Source of the DNA: Symsagittifera roscoffensis
Taxonomy: Eukaryota > Xenacoelomorpha > Acoela > Convolutidae
Direction of reading: 5' to 3'
Assembly (NCBI RefSeq): GCF_963678635.1
Contig: NC_087064.1
Coordinates: 23,800,539-23,864,538, forward strand
Length of the DNA: 64,000 nucleotides
The first letter of the stretch is position 1, and each line of letters begins with the position of its first letter. The notes under the pieces are model-generated. The model made no database searches. It was not told the origin of the DNA and saw only the letters and a list, made by a program, of their open reading frames with translations. The position numbers and the translations under genes were made by a program. Of the stretch, positions 13,104 to 25,342 are shown in pieces.

Positions 13104-13958
13104 ACACTCTAAAAAAAAGTTGAGGTAAAGTTACCTTAAGTCACTTAAGGTAAATGGTTGTTATGGTAAAATTTACCTCTAATTTAAAATTACTTCAGAT
13201 AAATCTTTACCTTACAAAGTAAAGGTAGTTTAAGGTAAGTTCAGGTAAACTTTGCAAATTCTTTGGAAAAACTATTTCGGAGGTAATTTTTTTAATCAAA
13301 AGAATTTAAAAACTTTCTGATCTCTTTTAGAGCAATTCAGTGTAGTACAAGTATTTTCAATTGTAAAAAGGAACCAGTAGAAAATGAAAAAAGAAAAAAA
13401 AATGCACCATCAAGTTTTGTCGCCTCAGTCAGTTGTTCAACCCCAATATTCTGAAAAGGCATCGATTTTGTTTTAACCAAGATATCAAGGTGTCAACAAA
13501 TGTATATGTTGTCAGCGAATCAAATCTTTTAAATAAAATCAAAATTAATATAATGGAGGTAGTTTTATTTCGAATCAAAGTACTTTTTTTGGCGAGAGAG
13601 GTCAATTATTTGAAAATTTTGATGGTGATCCGTTAAGCCTCCTCTTTTTCAAATACTTTCTGTGTCTATAATGAGCGTATAATTTTTAAAGCAGAGTTTA
13701 GATGAGTAATGCTAATAGTTTAGGTGGCTTAAGGTAATTTTACCTTCTTAGGTAAGATAACTTTTTCAGGTACTCTTGGGGTGACTTAAAGTAAAAATCA
13801 AGGTAGGTCCCCCACAAGTTTTAAGGTAAACTTGAGGTGAGTTAAGGTAGTAGTTGAGGTGACTTGAGGTAAATTTAAGATGAGCACTTTTTGTCTTAAC
13901 TGTTGAGATAACTTAAGGTAAAGTTTAAGGTCAATTTACCTTAGCTTTTTTAGAGTGT
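13104..13958. mobile_element. Inverted-repeat DNA element with CACTCT ends and subterminal GGTAA arrays
   Basis: The left end reads ACACTCTAAAAAAA and the right end is its mirror, ttTTTTTAGAGTGT, giving about 13 bp of terminal inverted repeat around 855 bases. Both subterminal zones (about 13120-13260 and 13715-13945) are packed with copies of a motif like acttaaggtaa or cttgaggtga in both orientations. The centre is AT-rich with no gene. Short TIRs plus dense subterminal motif arrays are typical of CACTA/EnSpm and some hAT non-autonomous elements, where the arrays are transposase-binding sites. No clear target duplication flanks it. Confidence 0.7.
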
Positions 13959-14172
13959 GTTTGGGGGAAGAGCAAATTTATCGTTAAGTTTTTTAGAAAA
14001 ACTTAAATGACTAAAATAGCTGTTCAATAGGCAAATCCTATGTTCACCTCGCCCCAATTCGCTATTTAACAACGAGCCAGCAGTCTGAAAAAAGTAATGA
14101 CGTGTTTTTATAAATATTTTACATCAGTTTTTTTAGGCTGGTCTTGGTTGTCTTTTTTATAACTGTTTCTCT

Positions 14173-14613
14173 CAGACGCGGATCTAAGAATTCCTCGAGG
14201 GGGGGCGGATTTTCAAAAAAAAATGGTTTTCAAAAAATTCTCGGATTTTCAAAAAACTTTTCTCGACCTCTTTTTTTAAGTCGACCAAATTGATTTTTTC
14301 CAGCTCTCCCAAATAACTATAAAGACCCCATTTTGACCAAATTTTCTGTGCCGCTGTCAACTTTTTCAAAAAACAGCCAAAAAAGGGCGTTTTTATGCAG
14401 TTTTTAAAAACTTTCGAGCAAAAAATCGCATTTTTTCGGCGCGCGCCCCCCTCAAACTTATCATATATTGGCGCCAAAGGCGCCTTTAGAAATGTTTTCA
14501 TGTCACTCATTCAAAACTGGATTTTTCAAAATATTACAAAGGGGGCCCTTTGGGTCGGCAGGGGGTCGAATCCCTGAGGAAAAGAAGCGTCCCCCCCCCT
14601 ATATCCGCTACTG
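14173..14613. mobile_element. hAT-like non-autonomous element with imperfect 8-bp target duplication
   Basis: The left end is CAGACGCGGATCTAAG followed by a G-run. The right end, read inward on the other strand, is CAGTAGCGGATATAGG followed by a G-run. The flanking octamers are gtttctct (14165-14172) and gtttctga (14614-14621), matching at six of eight positions. CAG-type ends with GCGGAT and 8-bp target duplications are characteristic of hAT elements. Inside are ggcgcc-rich stretches and a segment gggggccctttgggtcggca followed by gggtcgaatccc, which recurs in other fragments here. No transposase is present. Confidence 0.75.
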
Positions 14614-14619
14614 GTTTCT

Positions 14620-16910
14620 GATATTTTCGCTGTTTCGAAAAAAAAGCAACACCAATTAAAAAAAGTAATTATCACCTGTGATTCCTTTTTGTTTAGTTTT
14701 GAGTTTGAAGTAATGCCAATTTCAACTACTTAAGCCTTTGTTTTCAGTTTGTTTGTTCTCTTCTAGTTAACCTAATTTGAAGATAAAAGCAAGTTGAAAT
14801 CCCAAATGGATTTAATTTTTCAGTAAAAGCAAATGCTGTCAGGTAGATTATTGAAATCAGAGCCAAAGGAAGGCGGATGTAGCAAAAAAAGGAAATCAGA
14901 GATGTTTTTGAAAATTTTCATTTTTTCATTGAAACAAAACTTCTGAAATAAAAAAAGCGACTGCACTTACTTTTATTTGGTAAAAAAATCCTTTCAGCTG
15001 TGATTTTATTTATTCAACCCCAATATTCGACTCAGTATCAACCCCGAAAACAAACAAATCCAAAAAGCGGAAATTCTTAAATGCCGAAATTTCAAGATTT
15101 CCAGAAACTTTCAAGAAATGCGAAACATTTACCCTCAAGCGAAATGGGCCTACGAAACTCTTGCAATGCATCCCAATCATAGCATGACAAACTAGTGTGC
15201 AGGAAAAACAGAGGACAGCCGCACTAAAGATTTGTAAATTAAAATTATGATGAAAAAGTAGCAAACATTTCCTATCATTGTCTCAATTTGTCTAGAGATT
15301 TAAGTTCACTTTAGTGAAAATTTGGCCGAATCAGCATCGAAACAAGGCTGATACACCAGCAACAAATCCGACAACTTTTGAACAGACACCAATTGTTTAG
15401 CAGATACCGGAAAAGTTTCATTTCATGACAAAACGTTTACAAATTCTCCCTCCAAAAGACAGTGCAAAACAATGCAAAATGAAATAACTCAGTCAAAAGG
15501 ATGGGGTTAGCTGAAAAATTTGGAGCCCAAAAACCAAAAAATGGGATTACGGAATATTATCAAACCGGAGTTAGTATATTTGAAATAGAGCTGTGAAACC
15601 TGTGAAGCTTTTTTTTTTAATTTCTAAGCTACAGTAACCTAAATGTTCGGTTTTCTAATGTTTCAGCAGTTGTGATTTATTTTAAAAAGCAAGGTTAAAA
15701 ATTTGTCCTTAAATTAAATCAAAATTATTCGGCAAATTTTCCTTACAAAAAAACCAATAAGGACGTTTAAAACTTTAGGATAGCACATATTCCATCACAT
15801 CTCTTCGCTCTTCATTCAATCTGAAGGCAGGTTTTTAAAAGTTTTCATCTTAATGCTGCAATTCATTCAACTTACCTAGAGTGACAATATTGAGCGGCTA
15901 ATTTTTGTCGATTTAAGTCAAAATTAATTTTTTGATGAAAGTTTTAATTATATTTGCATCTCTATTGCTCTGAAAAGCCAACTACTGTAAAGGGCTGATA
16001 AACGTTGTAATTTTTTCATTAAAAAATGCTATCGTTTTGCGGTGCACAATTTTCTACTCAAGGCAAATTGGAAGTTTTTGGAAATTTGCACGAAATAAAT
16101 TTTTCTAATTAGGCTGCAAATTTGTAATTAAAACTGTAGGAAACAATTTTTGCTTGTAAAAGCAACGCGGTTACCTGAAAGTAAGATTTTCTTGATATTG
16201 TTTCGCTTCGAAACAATTTTGACTATTTTAAAGTCAATCCAGTTCTTAATGTACAATCATGAAGCAAACAAAATTTTGTTTGGTGAAGCTAATAGGTTGG
16301 CAACATATACATGATTGTTTGATAATTTGGATCAATTGAGCAGTCTCCCGCTAATAAGTGTTCCAATGTTCTAACTAGGTATGTACAATCTATGAACAAT
16401 TAATCTGAAAAAATTTAAAAAAATGAGAATTGTGTTGAACCAAAATGTCTGCTCTGAAACTAACACAAACAGTGAACGATCGACCATTGTCAATTCATGA
16501 TATAGTTGACTGGTATCTAATCGATACCTAAGGTCACAAGATTACATAGTAAAAACGCACAAACCTCCCCAAAGGGGAAAAACTAAAATTTTACAATTAA
16601 TCTAAAACTAAGTTCCCCTTTCAAAATATGATGAACAAATTTATAAACTGCCCAAAACAAATTGAAATGAACAAAACAAAATTTTGTATCTACAATTGGG
16701 TTTGATAGGTACCACAAGTTCAAAATTGGTGAACTTAAAGAATTTCGATAAAGAAAAACAAGCTACAAATAAAAACAAATCTACAATACCAAATGTACAT
16801 AATAAATGAACATTTTTCAAAAAAAAATTGACAAGAAAAACGCAGATGAAGGAGAGTTTATGGATTCAAAAACTCATCGAAAGAGTGAATTTGTATTGTT
16901 GAATCAAGTT
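14620..16910. other. Non-coding stretch with no recognised gene
   Basis: AT-rich, with many stop codons in all frames and no motif-bearing open frame. A short inverted CCCC-AAA-GGGG palindrome lies near 16568. Nothing else can be supported. Confidence 0.45.
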
Positions 16911-16917
16911 TTAAAGA

Positions 16918-17701
16918 AAATTAGAATCGAAATTTCCAACGTGTTTCTCTGACGCCGTGCTTCTAGTTGTGGATGCTCCTGGGAGCTGATCAACTTGGTC
17001 GGCGTCTGTTGGTCCGCTTGATTGAGTTGCGTCGGGATACCTGACTTTCTCTCCACTTGTAAAACTCAAGTCAGGTTAGGATCAGTATTCGAATCCTGGC
17101 AAGTTGAAGCATTGTTGTTTGAAACTTCGTCGCAGTAGTCATCTATCAACCTATCCCAAGAGTAAAGATTTAGAGAAGCAGAAAAAGAACCTGAGGTATT
17201 CTGAGGCGACACGAGTATGACTTTTGTTTCCGCAGGGAGTCGTGTTTCGCCGACAGTCGAGGCCGCTCTGACTGGACCCGGCGTCGTCTTAATTGGGGAA
17301 GTCTAATGGGCCTTCTCTTGAAGGGGCAGTTTCCTTTTTCCAGCTAAGCTAAATAAACGGTTAATTTTGCTTCCCATGAGTGTCGATTTTATTAAAACTT
17401 TTGAGGGACCAGAAAGTATTTTCTCTTTGAGAGCTAAGTTCGAATTACGTAAAATATGGCCTTTTTCGAGTTTGACCGTGTGATCCGAAGAGTCGATGAG
17501 TGCTTCTTTGACGGGGTTGAAATATGGTTTTCCATTTTTCCGATTAGTATTCTTTCTGTAAAAACTACCTCCAGAAAACATTTTTGGCTGAACCGATCGT
17601 CGTCGTTGGGCTCCTGGTAAAGGGTCGTGCCGTTTCCTGTGGGATTCAAGGCCAAGGGAATGATTCAATGTCTGCGTCCGCATATCCGTCCTGTGTCCCA
17701 T
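16918..17701 (-). pseudogene. Possible protein-coding remnant, family unknown
   Basis: On the minus strand an ATG at 17701 opens a 132-codon frame ending at TAG (17303-17305). The same frame is then open for about 78 more codons, to TGA at 17066-17068. A shifted frame continues to about 16918. The interval is visibly GC-richer than its surroundings, and the predicted residues (many Ser, Thr, Pro, Arg, Lys) look like coding sequence rather than AT-rich noise. It could be a remnant of a retroelement gag-type protein or of a host exon; I recognise no domain. The internal stop and shift suggest decay. Confidence 0.35.
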
Positions 17702-18539
17702 CGTGAAGCTCCCAGTTTTTGGCCTTATGATCTGAGATGATCGACTTTCCTTGATCTAAACGGTTATCAAAGGAAATCAGGTTTTTTCACCTAGTGTTCG
17801 CGGTTCGGTCGAAGTGTTTTTCAAAAGATGGCCATCCAATAGACAGTTGTTCAGTAATTCTCAAAGTCCAAATTATTTTTTGGTTGAAGAGTTTAATGTC
17901 GCTTCATGTACTTCATGCGACAATGTCTATAATTTAAATTTCACAGTATGTACACGTCCTTCTATAAGTTCCATCTGCTACATCTGCTTCAATATACTTC
18001 CGTTTGATTCTATCTGTTTTCTCTCCCTATGTTCCATCTGCTCTGCTACAGGGCCGGTAACCTGGAGAGATATTGACACAACCCTGTTAAGATTGGTAAA
18101 AACGTCTTTTTTCAAGCTTAGGCTTTTGTAACAGTTTTTTTTTGTGGCCAAAATTTCTCATGGTTTTATTTCGAATAAGCTGGAAAAAAATATCGGACTC
18201 AGATTATCCAAAAGTTTGAGAAACTAAGGGTTTACTGAATCACAAGGATCTGATTTATCGAAAAAAAAACAGATTAGAAAGATTAGCTAAATTTATGGAC
18301 GAAGCAACCACAAAGTTGAAGGCAAATCTAAGAACAGAAACAGATTGAGGAGTCGATACAGTTCCATAAATGGCAGAAAGTTGAGCTTAACAGCAAAAAG
18401 AAAACAAGCAAACAAATTAAACCTGTAGAAGCTGAAGAGGATTGGTCGAGAAAATAACATCTGGTAAAACCTTACAAAGAGATAATAGAAAAGACGAAAA
18501 GAAGGACGACGATACTGAACAAATAGCCTCACAGACAGG

Positions 18540-18830
18540 AGTTCTCGGGTCGAGGTTTGCGATTTATGTTTCGACCGAGGCCGGTCGAACAGATTTCAGA
18601 GTTTGACCGAAAATCTATAGTCGAGAAGGCCCTATAGTCAAACTCAAAGTCGAAGCATAAAGTCAAGTCAGTCCAAACTAGAGTCGAACACAAAGTCGAA
18701 ATACAAACTCAAACACAATGTCAAACACAAAACACAAAGTCGAAACATGAAGTCGGACACAAAGAGGAAACAAAAAGTCGAACACACAGACGAAACATAA
18801 AGCCGAGTCTATCGAAACAAATACGAATAC
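18540..18830. repeat. Irregular short-period repeat, AAAGTCGAA type
   Basis: About twenty imperfect copies of a motif near cacaaagtcgaaaca follow one another at irregular 12-18 bp spacing. The degenerate spacing suggests an old expanded satellite-like patch. No gene is seen in the surrounding 18.1-20.5 kb. Confidence 0.6.
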
Positions 18831-19129
18831 AAAAAAAAATTCACCATGATTTTTGAATCGGATTCTTTTGCTTTCAAAACTGTAAAATTTGCAACTATTA
18901 AAATAATCCAGTATATATAAAATAATGAAAGTGCAATTAGATAGAACAGCATGCTTGCTGATCATATACAAGACCCCCACAAGAAAGTCTACATGATCCC
19001 AATACCAATCTAACGGTTTCTACAAGATCCCAATACCAAATTGCCACCACAAAACCACGATCGAACAAAAATGAATCATTTAGGTTAAAGTAATTGCCAT
19101 TTTTGACTTAACAATTCTCCAACTGTTTT

Positions 19130-19530
19130 AAATGGAACGAATTTCGAAAAATTAGCGCGCGAAAGGTTAGCGTGCATTTTACTAGTTTCAAATGGCTATC
19201 CTCAAAAAAAACGGAAACATTAATGAGCTGGATTAAATTGCCACTCACGCGTTTCTTGAACGAAATAAATTGCCTGTTAACTGTTCCAAGTTAGCTAAAC
19301 TGACAAATTTGGAACTCTTATATTTTGTTTAAAAAATTTTTTTTATAAAAAGAGCTCAGGACAACATTACTGAAGGTAAAATTTGTTTTCTTCAATTTAA
19401 ACTCTCGAAATAGATATATTTGATAGGTAAAAATGTTTTTATTTTGTAAAAACTACTCTTTCAATCGCCGCAAAACTGAATCAGGAAAAATCCACCCCAA
19501 GCAAAAATGTTTCGCACTGATTTCGAAAAA
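19130..19530. repeat. Diverged fragment of family R1
   Basis: It contains, in the same order as the copies near 780-1090, a gagctggattaaattgcc-type stretch, a tgttccaagttagctaaact stretch, agctcaggacaaca, and finally aaaaatccaccccaagca. It lacks the clear terminal decamers and is strongly diverged, so this is an old partial copy. Confidence 0.5.
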
Positions 19531-20044
19531 TAGGTCAACAAAAAGTTTGAGGAACAGAAACCATTTAAGATGCAGTTGTATGTGTCGAAAAGTTCTAGAA
19601 GCTGAGAAAATAATTCAGTGGAAAAAATAGCGTGTTTGAGTAATAATTTGATCACCTAAATAAGTTTCCGATTACTGGTAGCAAATGTTTCGAATATAAG
19701 GCGTATCAATTTTTTTTACTTTTAGCCTTATAATGGAAGCGTCGAAGGTTTTTAACCCGTTTATGTTTTTTACTCTTTTAAAAGGATATATCTTTTTTAA
19801 GGATATATCAATCGTTTTTTTTTTCATTAATGTTGAAAATATACAGAGGAAAAATACTAAGTTGATTAGACAAAATCGGTTATCTTACCGGTTATCAGTC
19901 AAAATTTGAACTTAATTTACCGGCAATCAAGCAAATATTGTCCTGCTGAGTAATTTTGTCTGTCGAGCCTCTTATATAATCCAATTAAGTTTAAATGGTA
20001 AAATTTGTCCAAACACTAGAACAAAACAAACAAAATTGTTTTCA

Positions 20045-20215
20045 GATAAACAAAAAGTTTTTTATGTAGCAGAGATGACTGTTGTTGGTTATCAAAGAAA
20101 AATGTCTTTTAAACAAAAACTAGGAAGCCATTTTTCATACTTGATGTAAATAGCAGAAATGATTGTTGTTGGCTATCAAAGAAAATTGTTTACCAAACAA
20201 AAGCTAGGTAATCAT
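20045..20215 (+). repeat. Two-copy tandem repeat, unit about 85-90 bp
   Basis: The block gtagcagagatgactgttg, followed by a tatcaaagaaa stretch and an aggaagccatttt stretch, is followed at once by a diverged second copy beginning atagcagaaatgattgttg. No coding content. Confidence 0.6.
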
Positions 20216-20529
20216 TTTTAAAACTTTTTGGGCTATATAGTACGCTTAACTTAATTGATACATTTTGGTCCATACCATGAAAAACTATGTACTCATGCCT
20301 AAGCTACCAAAAATTTTGAATTTAAACCTCATTGCCCGCATATTTTATAAAAAGATTTTTTAAAGGTTTCGATTGCTCTTCAACGTTTTGACTTTAGTTT
20401 CACACAAAAGAGGTGAAAATTTATCAGTTTCCATTAGAAAAAATATTACAGCAGTTTAGTTTTCAATACAAATGCTAAGATTTTGCGAGAAAGTACGAGC
20501 TTAGCACAATTTAAAAAAGCAATGGCAGG

Positions 20530-20935
20530 CGCCTTATGAAAAATCTTGGGGTCAGTCTGCCAAAAAAGAAGATCTCAAAAAAGTACAAGGGGGACCCTTT
20601 GGGTCGACAGGGTGTCGAATCCGCTGGTGCTGGTGAAGCAGGGGCAAAAAAAAGATCTTTTCTCGAGGAGGGGGGGGGGGGGGGCTTTTTGTGTCAAATG
20701 TTTTGCGCCGCAGGCGAATTTTTGAAAAACAAAAACAGGCTAAAAAGGCGTTTCTTACCACTTTTTGGAAAATTTTGGCGCGCCGCGCATCCCCCTCAAA
20801 ATAGTGCATATTTTTGGAATGTTTGTTAGAATTAAAGTTTTTAGGGTCAGCGAGCCAAAAATGGCTATCCCAAAATAGTACCAAAGGGGGACCCTTTGGG
20901 TAGTCAAGGGGTCGAATCCCTTAGGGGGGGGGGGT
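20530..20935 (+). mobile_element. Fragmented hAT-like repeat
   Basis: It carries two copies, about 300 bp apart, of the segment gggggaccctttgggt, each followed by gtcgaatcc, plus gcgccgcaggcgaat, a ggcgcgcc-type block and long G-runs (about 20670 and 20925). These are the interior blocks of the element at 14173-14613. The terminal CAG...GCGGAT sequences are missing on both sides, so it is a truncated or rearranged copy. Confidence 0.6.
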
Positions 20936-20939
20936 TAGG

Positions 20940-23535
20940 GCTATTGATGTAAACTAACTTTTTGATTTTGAGCTCACGTCATAAATGACCCTCAGATTGT
21001 TTGAAGAACCCGAGAAGAAAAAAACTTTAAAATTTGCAGCGATTAATTTTACTATTAATCGAACCAACAGAACTTAAAGTAACTAAACTAAGAACCATCT
21101 AACCAAAATAAGAGACCTATTTGGAAAAAATGCTATACAAAACTTTGGTGTCATAAATATTTTTAAGTATAAAAACAGATATGCTAGTTTAAAATGATTA
21201 CATCAAAATCAATAGCCCAACACCTGCAACACCTAACAAAATACCAAAAAAATGACTAGCAAAACTACCTTTGATTTAGTTTTTGTGTTTTTGCAGTTTC
21301 TTACTATCAATGTTTGAATAACAACTAGTAAGAAGTTTGAATATTGAATTGTTTTCCACCTACCCATGCTCGAATCCACCAAGGAGTCAAATTTACAGCA
21401 AAAAAAAATTTTCATTTAGAAAAACTTAATTCTTCCAATAGAGGTTTTAGAAACAACTATGACTTGATGAAACCTCGCTTGAAATTTACTTGGTTAATTT
21501 TCATTTATTTGTCGAATGATAATGAATCCTACAGACGGGCTCCCTGCTGTTAAATGTGTAGTTTTGGGGATAGGGAAGGGGGAACAAGTGGTCATCAATT
21601 ACACCAGCAACAAGTTCCCCAGAGATTATCTGTCGACTGCTCTGATACTTACCACGCAGATAGAAGTAAGAGTCATCGGACGTCAAGTTAGATTAAACTT
21701 ATTTTCCATCGCAAGTTAGAACAGATGGTATTTTGGTTACATCTTCTCGAATGGGTGTAAAAAAGCTAAAGATAAATTCACTAGCTCAAATTTAAAAGTT
21801 TTCATTTCTCAGTAGTATTTTTCAAAAATGTTCAAAACACAAAGACATAAGAAATTTTGCTTTCTGCTTTTCATTTTCCTTTGTACGTCCAACTGATCGT
21901 GCTCTAAAAGGTTTTTTTTTTAAATAGCAACGAATTTTCCCGTTTGATTTTTGTGTTTTTCTGACTCTTTCATCTGCTCAAATAACTGAAGGACTGGCTT
22001 GGCTGTTGTTGTTGCTCCGAACATTGAAAATGGGGAGGAACTTTCTATTCGGGTGTTTTAGTTTTTTTTCTTTTGTTTTCCAGGCAAAATCAGGTACCAC
22101 AAATAATCATCGGAGTCGGTTAAGTGATATATCATATTAAAGCCCTCAAAGTCGTGATTCGAACCACATTAAAAACTTTCGCGAGCAAAAAAGAAATGGC
22201 GCGAAAAAGAAAAAAAATGTGGCTTTCGCGTCCGAGGTAGAGATGGTGCGACTTTCTTGACCAAGGTGGAGATGACGCGACTCAGGAAACGGGACGGCTT
22301 GACATTCTTTGACAATTCCAGACTTTCGCGATCAAAGACATTCCATGAAAGAAAAAATCAGGCAGCTATAAAACTCACATTACCAACCGAATCAATTTAA
22401 CACTTCAATTTTCTTGAACTACATTAATCACATTGGAGCCCCTTTCTTGAAAAACTTTTCCTCAGCTGATGTTGACTGGCTGATTTTAGCCGTACATCGG
22501 CCTACTAGTGAACATTCACTTGGATTGAGAGAATTTTGCCGGGGTTGCTCTGATGAATAAATGTAAGTGATACTAGTGGTAGAAGCAAATCTTTATTAAA
22601 ATTAACTTAAATAAAACGATGTTCACATGAATGGAGCAGTGAAGGAATGAACTTGCTTAAATATCGCATTCAAAAACTAGAACTGAACTTTATAATGAAA
22701 CTCAAAGTTTTCTCTAAATATGCATACATACCTCTCTAGATTGCACAAGACTTACATAAACTGATATGTTTCAGAAAACTATATTTATGCGTGAAGAAAC
22801 TCGATAGGTAGTGTGTTCATGAAGCTCTTTTTAACCCCCAAACCTGTACCCCTACCCTCACCTCACATCAGCAAAAGTTTAAAAGGGGGCTTTACAAGAT
22901 TAAGTATAAAAACAAGGGCTCTTTTTCCTTGCACCACCATCTCACATAAGCATCAATTTTATGGTGTAACGAGGGGTTTTAGGAGGTTAAACATGAACAC
23001 CAAAATGTTAAAAAAAAAATTTTGCAGGTAGGGAGAGATGGAGGAAGAAGAGCCAAAACCAGATATTTTTTGTCGCGGCCGACTTAATTGGCTTGCCAAT
23101 TTTTGTAAAAAAAAATGAACATTGTTTACTAAAAATTCTTCTATAAAAACTTGCATGTGGGGAGGTGCTTGAAAAAAGAGCCGTTCATCCACAATATAGA
23201 TCATTTTCACCCAAAATATATATTTTTAATTGTGCATTTCTGTCTTTAATTTGGCATTCATCTTTATCTTCTGATGAACGATATGGTCCTGATTCAGCAT
23301 CCATATTTGCATGAAATTGAGCTCTGCTTCATTCCTTCACAAGATCTTCACTCCTTCATTCCTTCTTTTTTCTGGCCTGGTACGAATAATTGAAAATTGG
23401 TCTGAGCTTCTTCAATCAGAAAATAAATATTTGACGTGTGAATAAATTCCAATCTACCAATGTAGGCCTTAATTTATGGTTAGGACGAGAGCCCATAATT
23501 GTCTTCGAGGATCAAATGGTTATCCAGATCGCGTT
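20940..23535. other. Non-coding stretch with no recognised gene
   Basis: AT-rich sequence without a convincing reading frame. A locally CpG-richer patch at about 22170-22330 has repeated gcgcgaaa and gcgact strings. Nothing else can be supported. Confidence 0.4.
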
Positions 23536-23910
23536 TTATTTGTATGCCAGTATCATTCCGCATCCAACAGTCGAAACAATTTGGGTCCAGACTGCGCGTT
23601 TCGACACATCTGGAGCCCCGTTGGCATCCATGTTTCTAAGGAACTTGTCCTTATCGTTGCAGTGATCTAGACAATCCCCTTTTCCCATTTCCGATTCGCA
23701 AAATACTGCTCCAGTAGCGGAAGTATCCTTCTGGTTGAACTCTTCCTCTTTTTTGGAGCAATCCGTCTCCGGTCTAACGAGCCAGGGAAGCGAGACAAAA
23801 ACTACAAGAGTAAATAATGCGCAACTAGTCGTTTCTAAACAAAAAATTTTTTGGCCAGATTTAAACAGTTTCCGGAAGTTTGGCTGGCTGTTCTTGTAAC
23901 AGTATATCAA
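23536..23910 (-). CDS. Possible exon: hydrophobic segment plus Cys-rich region, unknown function
   Basis: A minus-strand frame of about 124 codons, open further upstream but without an ATG at its start, so at best an exon. A hydrophobic stretch at residues ~30-46 could be a signal anchor or signal peptide. It is followed by a region with five cysteines and acidic/basic clusters, ending in WTQIV and STVGCG. The ending faintly recalls the TQxVW...GCG motif of CAP/SCP secreted proteins but is four residues too short and lacks the rest of the domain, so I do not assign it. Base composition is richer in GC than its flanks. It may be a decayed gene piece. Confidence 0.3.
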   Translation of the reverse strand: MIYCYKNSQPNFRKLFKSGQKIFCLETTSCALFTLVVFVSLPWLVRPETDCSKKEEEFNQKDTSATGAVFCESEMGKGDCLDHCNDKDKFLRNMDANGAPDVSKRAVWTQIVSTVGCGMILAYK

Positions 23911-24030
23911 TTTTATTTTGTAACTAAGTTTTTCACAGTGGGTTTGGTAGAAAGTTTGATTCTTAACTAAGTTCTTTTATTTGACAATTAAAAACAGCAT
24001 GAACCGAACTTGACAGAATAAAAATAGTGA

Positions 24031-24700
24031 CACACTAGTGGACAACATTAAGCGAAAATCCAGACGTTTACTCTCTAAAATATCTGTTTTCAATGTCCAC
24101 TTTGGACTACATTAATTTCGACTTCCAGGAAAGGTTATACAAAAAACAAGAGCAAAACATCGGAGCTACCATTTATAAAACTATCAAGATTTGGTTTAAA
24201 GACTTAGCAATGTAATCTGGTCTAAAAAAGCCGTGTGAAAAACTAGGAAACTGTCGAGTTCAAAAAAAGTTTCACACTGATTATTTCATTTTTCTCGATA
24301 TAAAAAACTGGCTCTTTTTCCTTTTCCCCCCACCTGCTAATTTTTATAGTTGAAGTTAGTGTCCACTTTGTTCGATTGTCATGAAAATTGACATGCAGAC
24401 CAATTAGGCCAAGACAAAAATATTTGATCTTCATAATTAACCTTGTAAATACTAATGGACAAAATTAAACGCAAATTCAGGTTCTTACTCCCTAAAGCGC
24501 CTTTATAAGAACCTTTTGGGACAATATATAAATAGATTTTGAACAAAATTTGTACATCGACTAACAGCAAATGATCTGAACTACCCTCTATTATAGTTTC
24601 AACTTTTAATTGGAAGCGTTTACCAGTTTTTTTCTGGTTTAAACGTCATGAGAAAAGTTTGTATTTGAAAAATCAACAAGATTCGAAAATCTGTAGCAAT
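24031..24700. repeat. Two diverged copies of a CTAGTGGACAA-type repeat
   Basis: Copies begin at 24031 (cacactagtggacaac) and 24451 (actaatggacaaaatt); each continues with similar sequence through a gtttaaagacttag-like zone. A third copy starts at 26777. The start string resembles Tc1/mariner-type terminal repeats of invertebrates. No transposase frame is present. Confidence 0.4.
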
Positions 24701-25003
24701 ATACAAAAGATTTGTTCAATCTCGATCAGAAGTCCCGACTCAAACAATCGTTGGTACCTAGAGTGGTACGTTCAGAACTTTTCAATTCTAAATCCAAATA
24801 AACATGGCATGAAATGAAGCCTAAAGTCGGTAAACAAGCAACAATTGTTCGACACCGATTTGCTGCATATTTGTTTGCTTCTTCTAAAGCGTTTCCGAGA
24901 GCACAACTCATGATGGTCGAGTTTCTAGAACGTTCAATGCTTTTTTTGCGACAGTGAACCGCAAAAAAATCTTGGCGGATGTGACTTCCACCAAAAATTT
25001 CCG

Positions 25004-25342
25004 ACTTCTGCCATCTACGCTCTTCGCTGAACAGCGAGCAATAACCTATAGAATACAGCCCCAATATTGGTAACGGCGCTCTAAATAATTTTTAGATGGA
25101 CAATTATCTAGGATCTGTGAATCATCCGGAAACAATTTTTTTTATAGTAGATTCCAATTTCAGTTACCATCTTAAGTTAGGAATCAAAACTTTTAAAATT
25201 CAATAATAACAATCTGGGTTTAACGACAAAACTAAGCCGCTTTAAAGTGATTTTTAAAAACAAAAAAAGAGTAGCTAAACTCTCCAAACAAAATGTTCGG
25301 TTCTTAGTTTTCTGTCGTCTGTGCTCGAGCCAGTAGGTTTTT
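25004..25342. repeat. Direct duplication, copy 1 (partner 27336-27674)
   Basis: These 339 bases recur 2,332 bp downstream with only scattered substitutions. The second copy stops exactly at the assembly gap. The duplicated block includes the string cgtagatggcagaag (as read on the minus strand) and part of a short minus-strand open frame with no recognisable domain. Confidence 0.85.

Noticed and set aside
23536-23910. CAP/SCP-domain (venom-allergen-like) assignment for the minus-strand exon
   Set aside because: Only TQIV...GCG resembles the family, the spacing is four residues short, and the other CAP motifs and the C-terminal part are not found.
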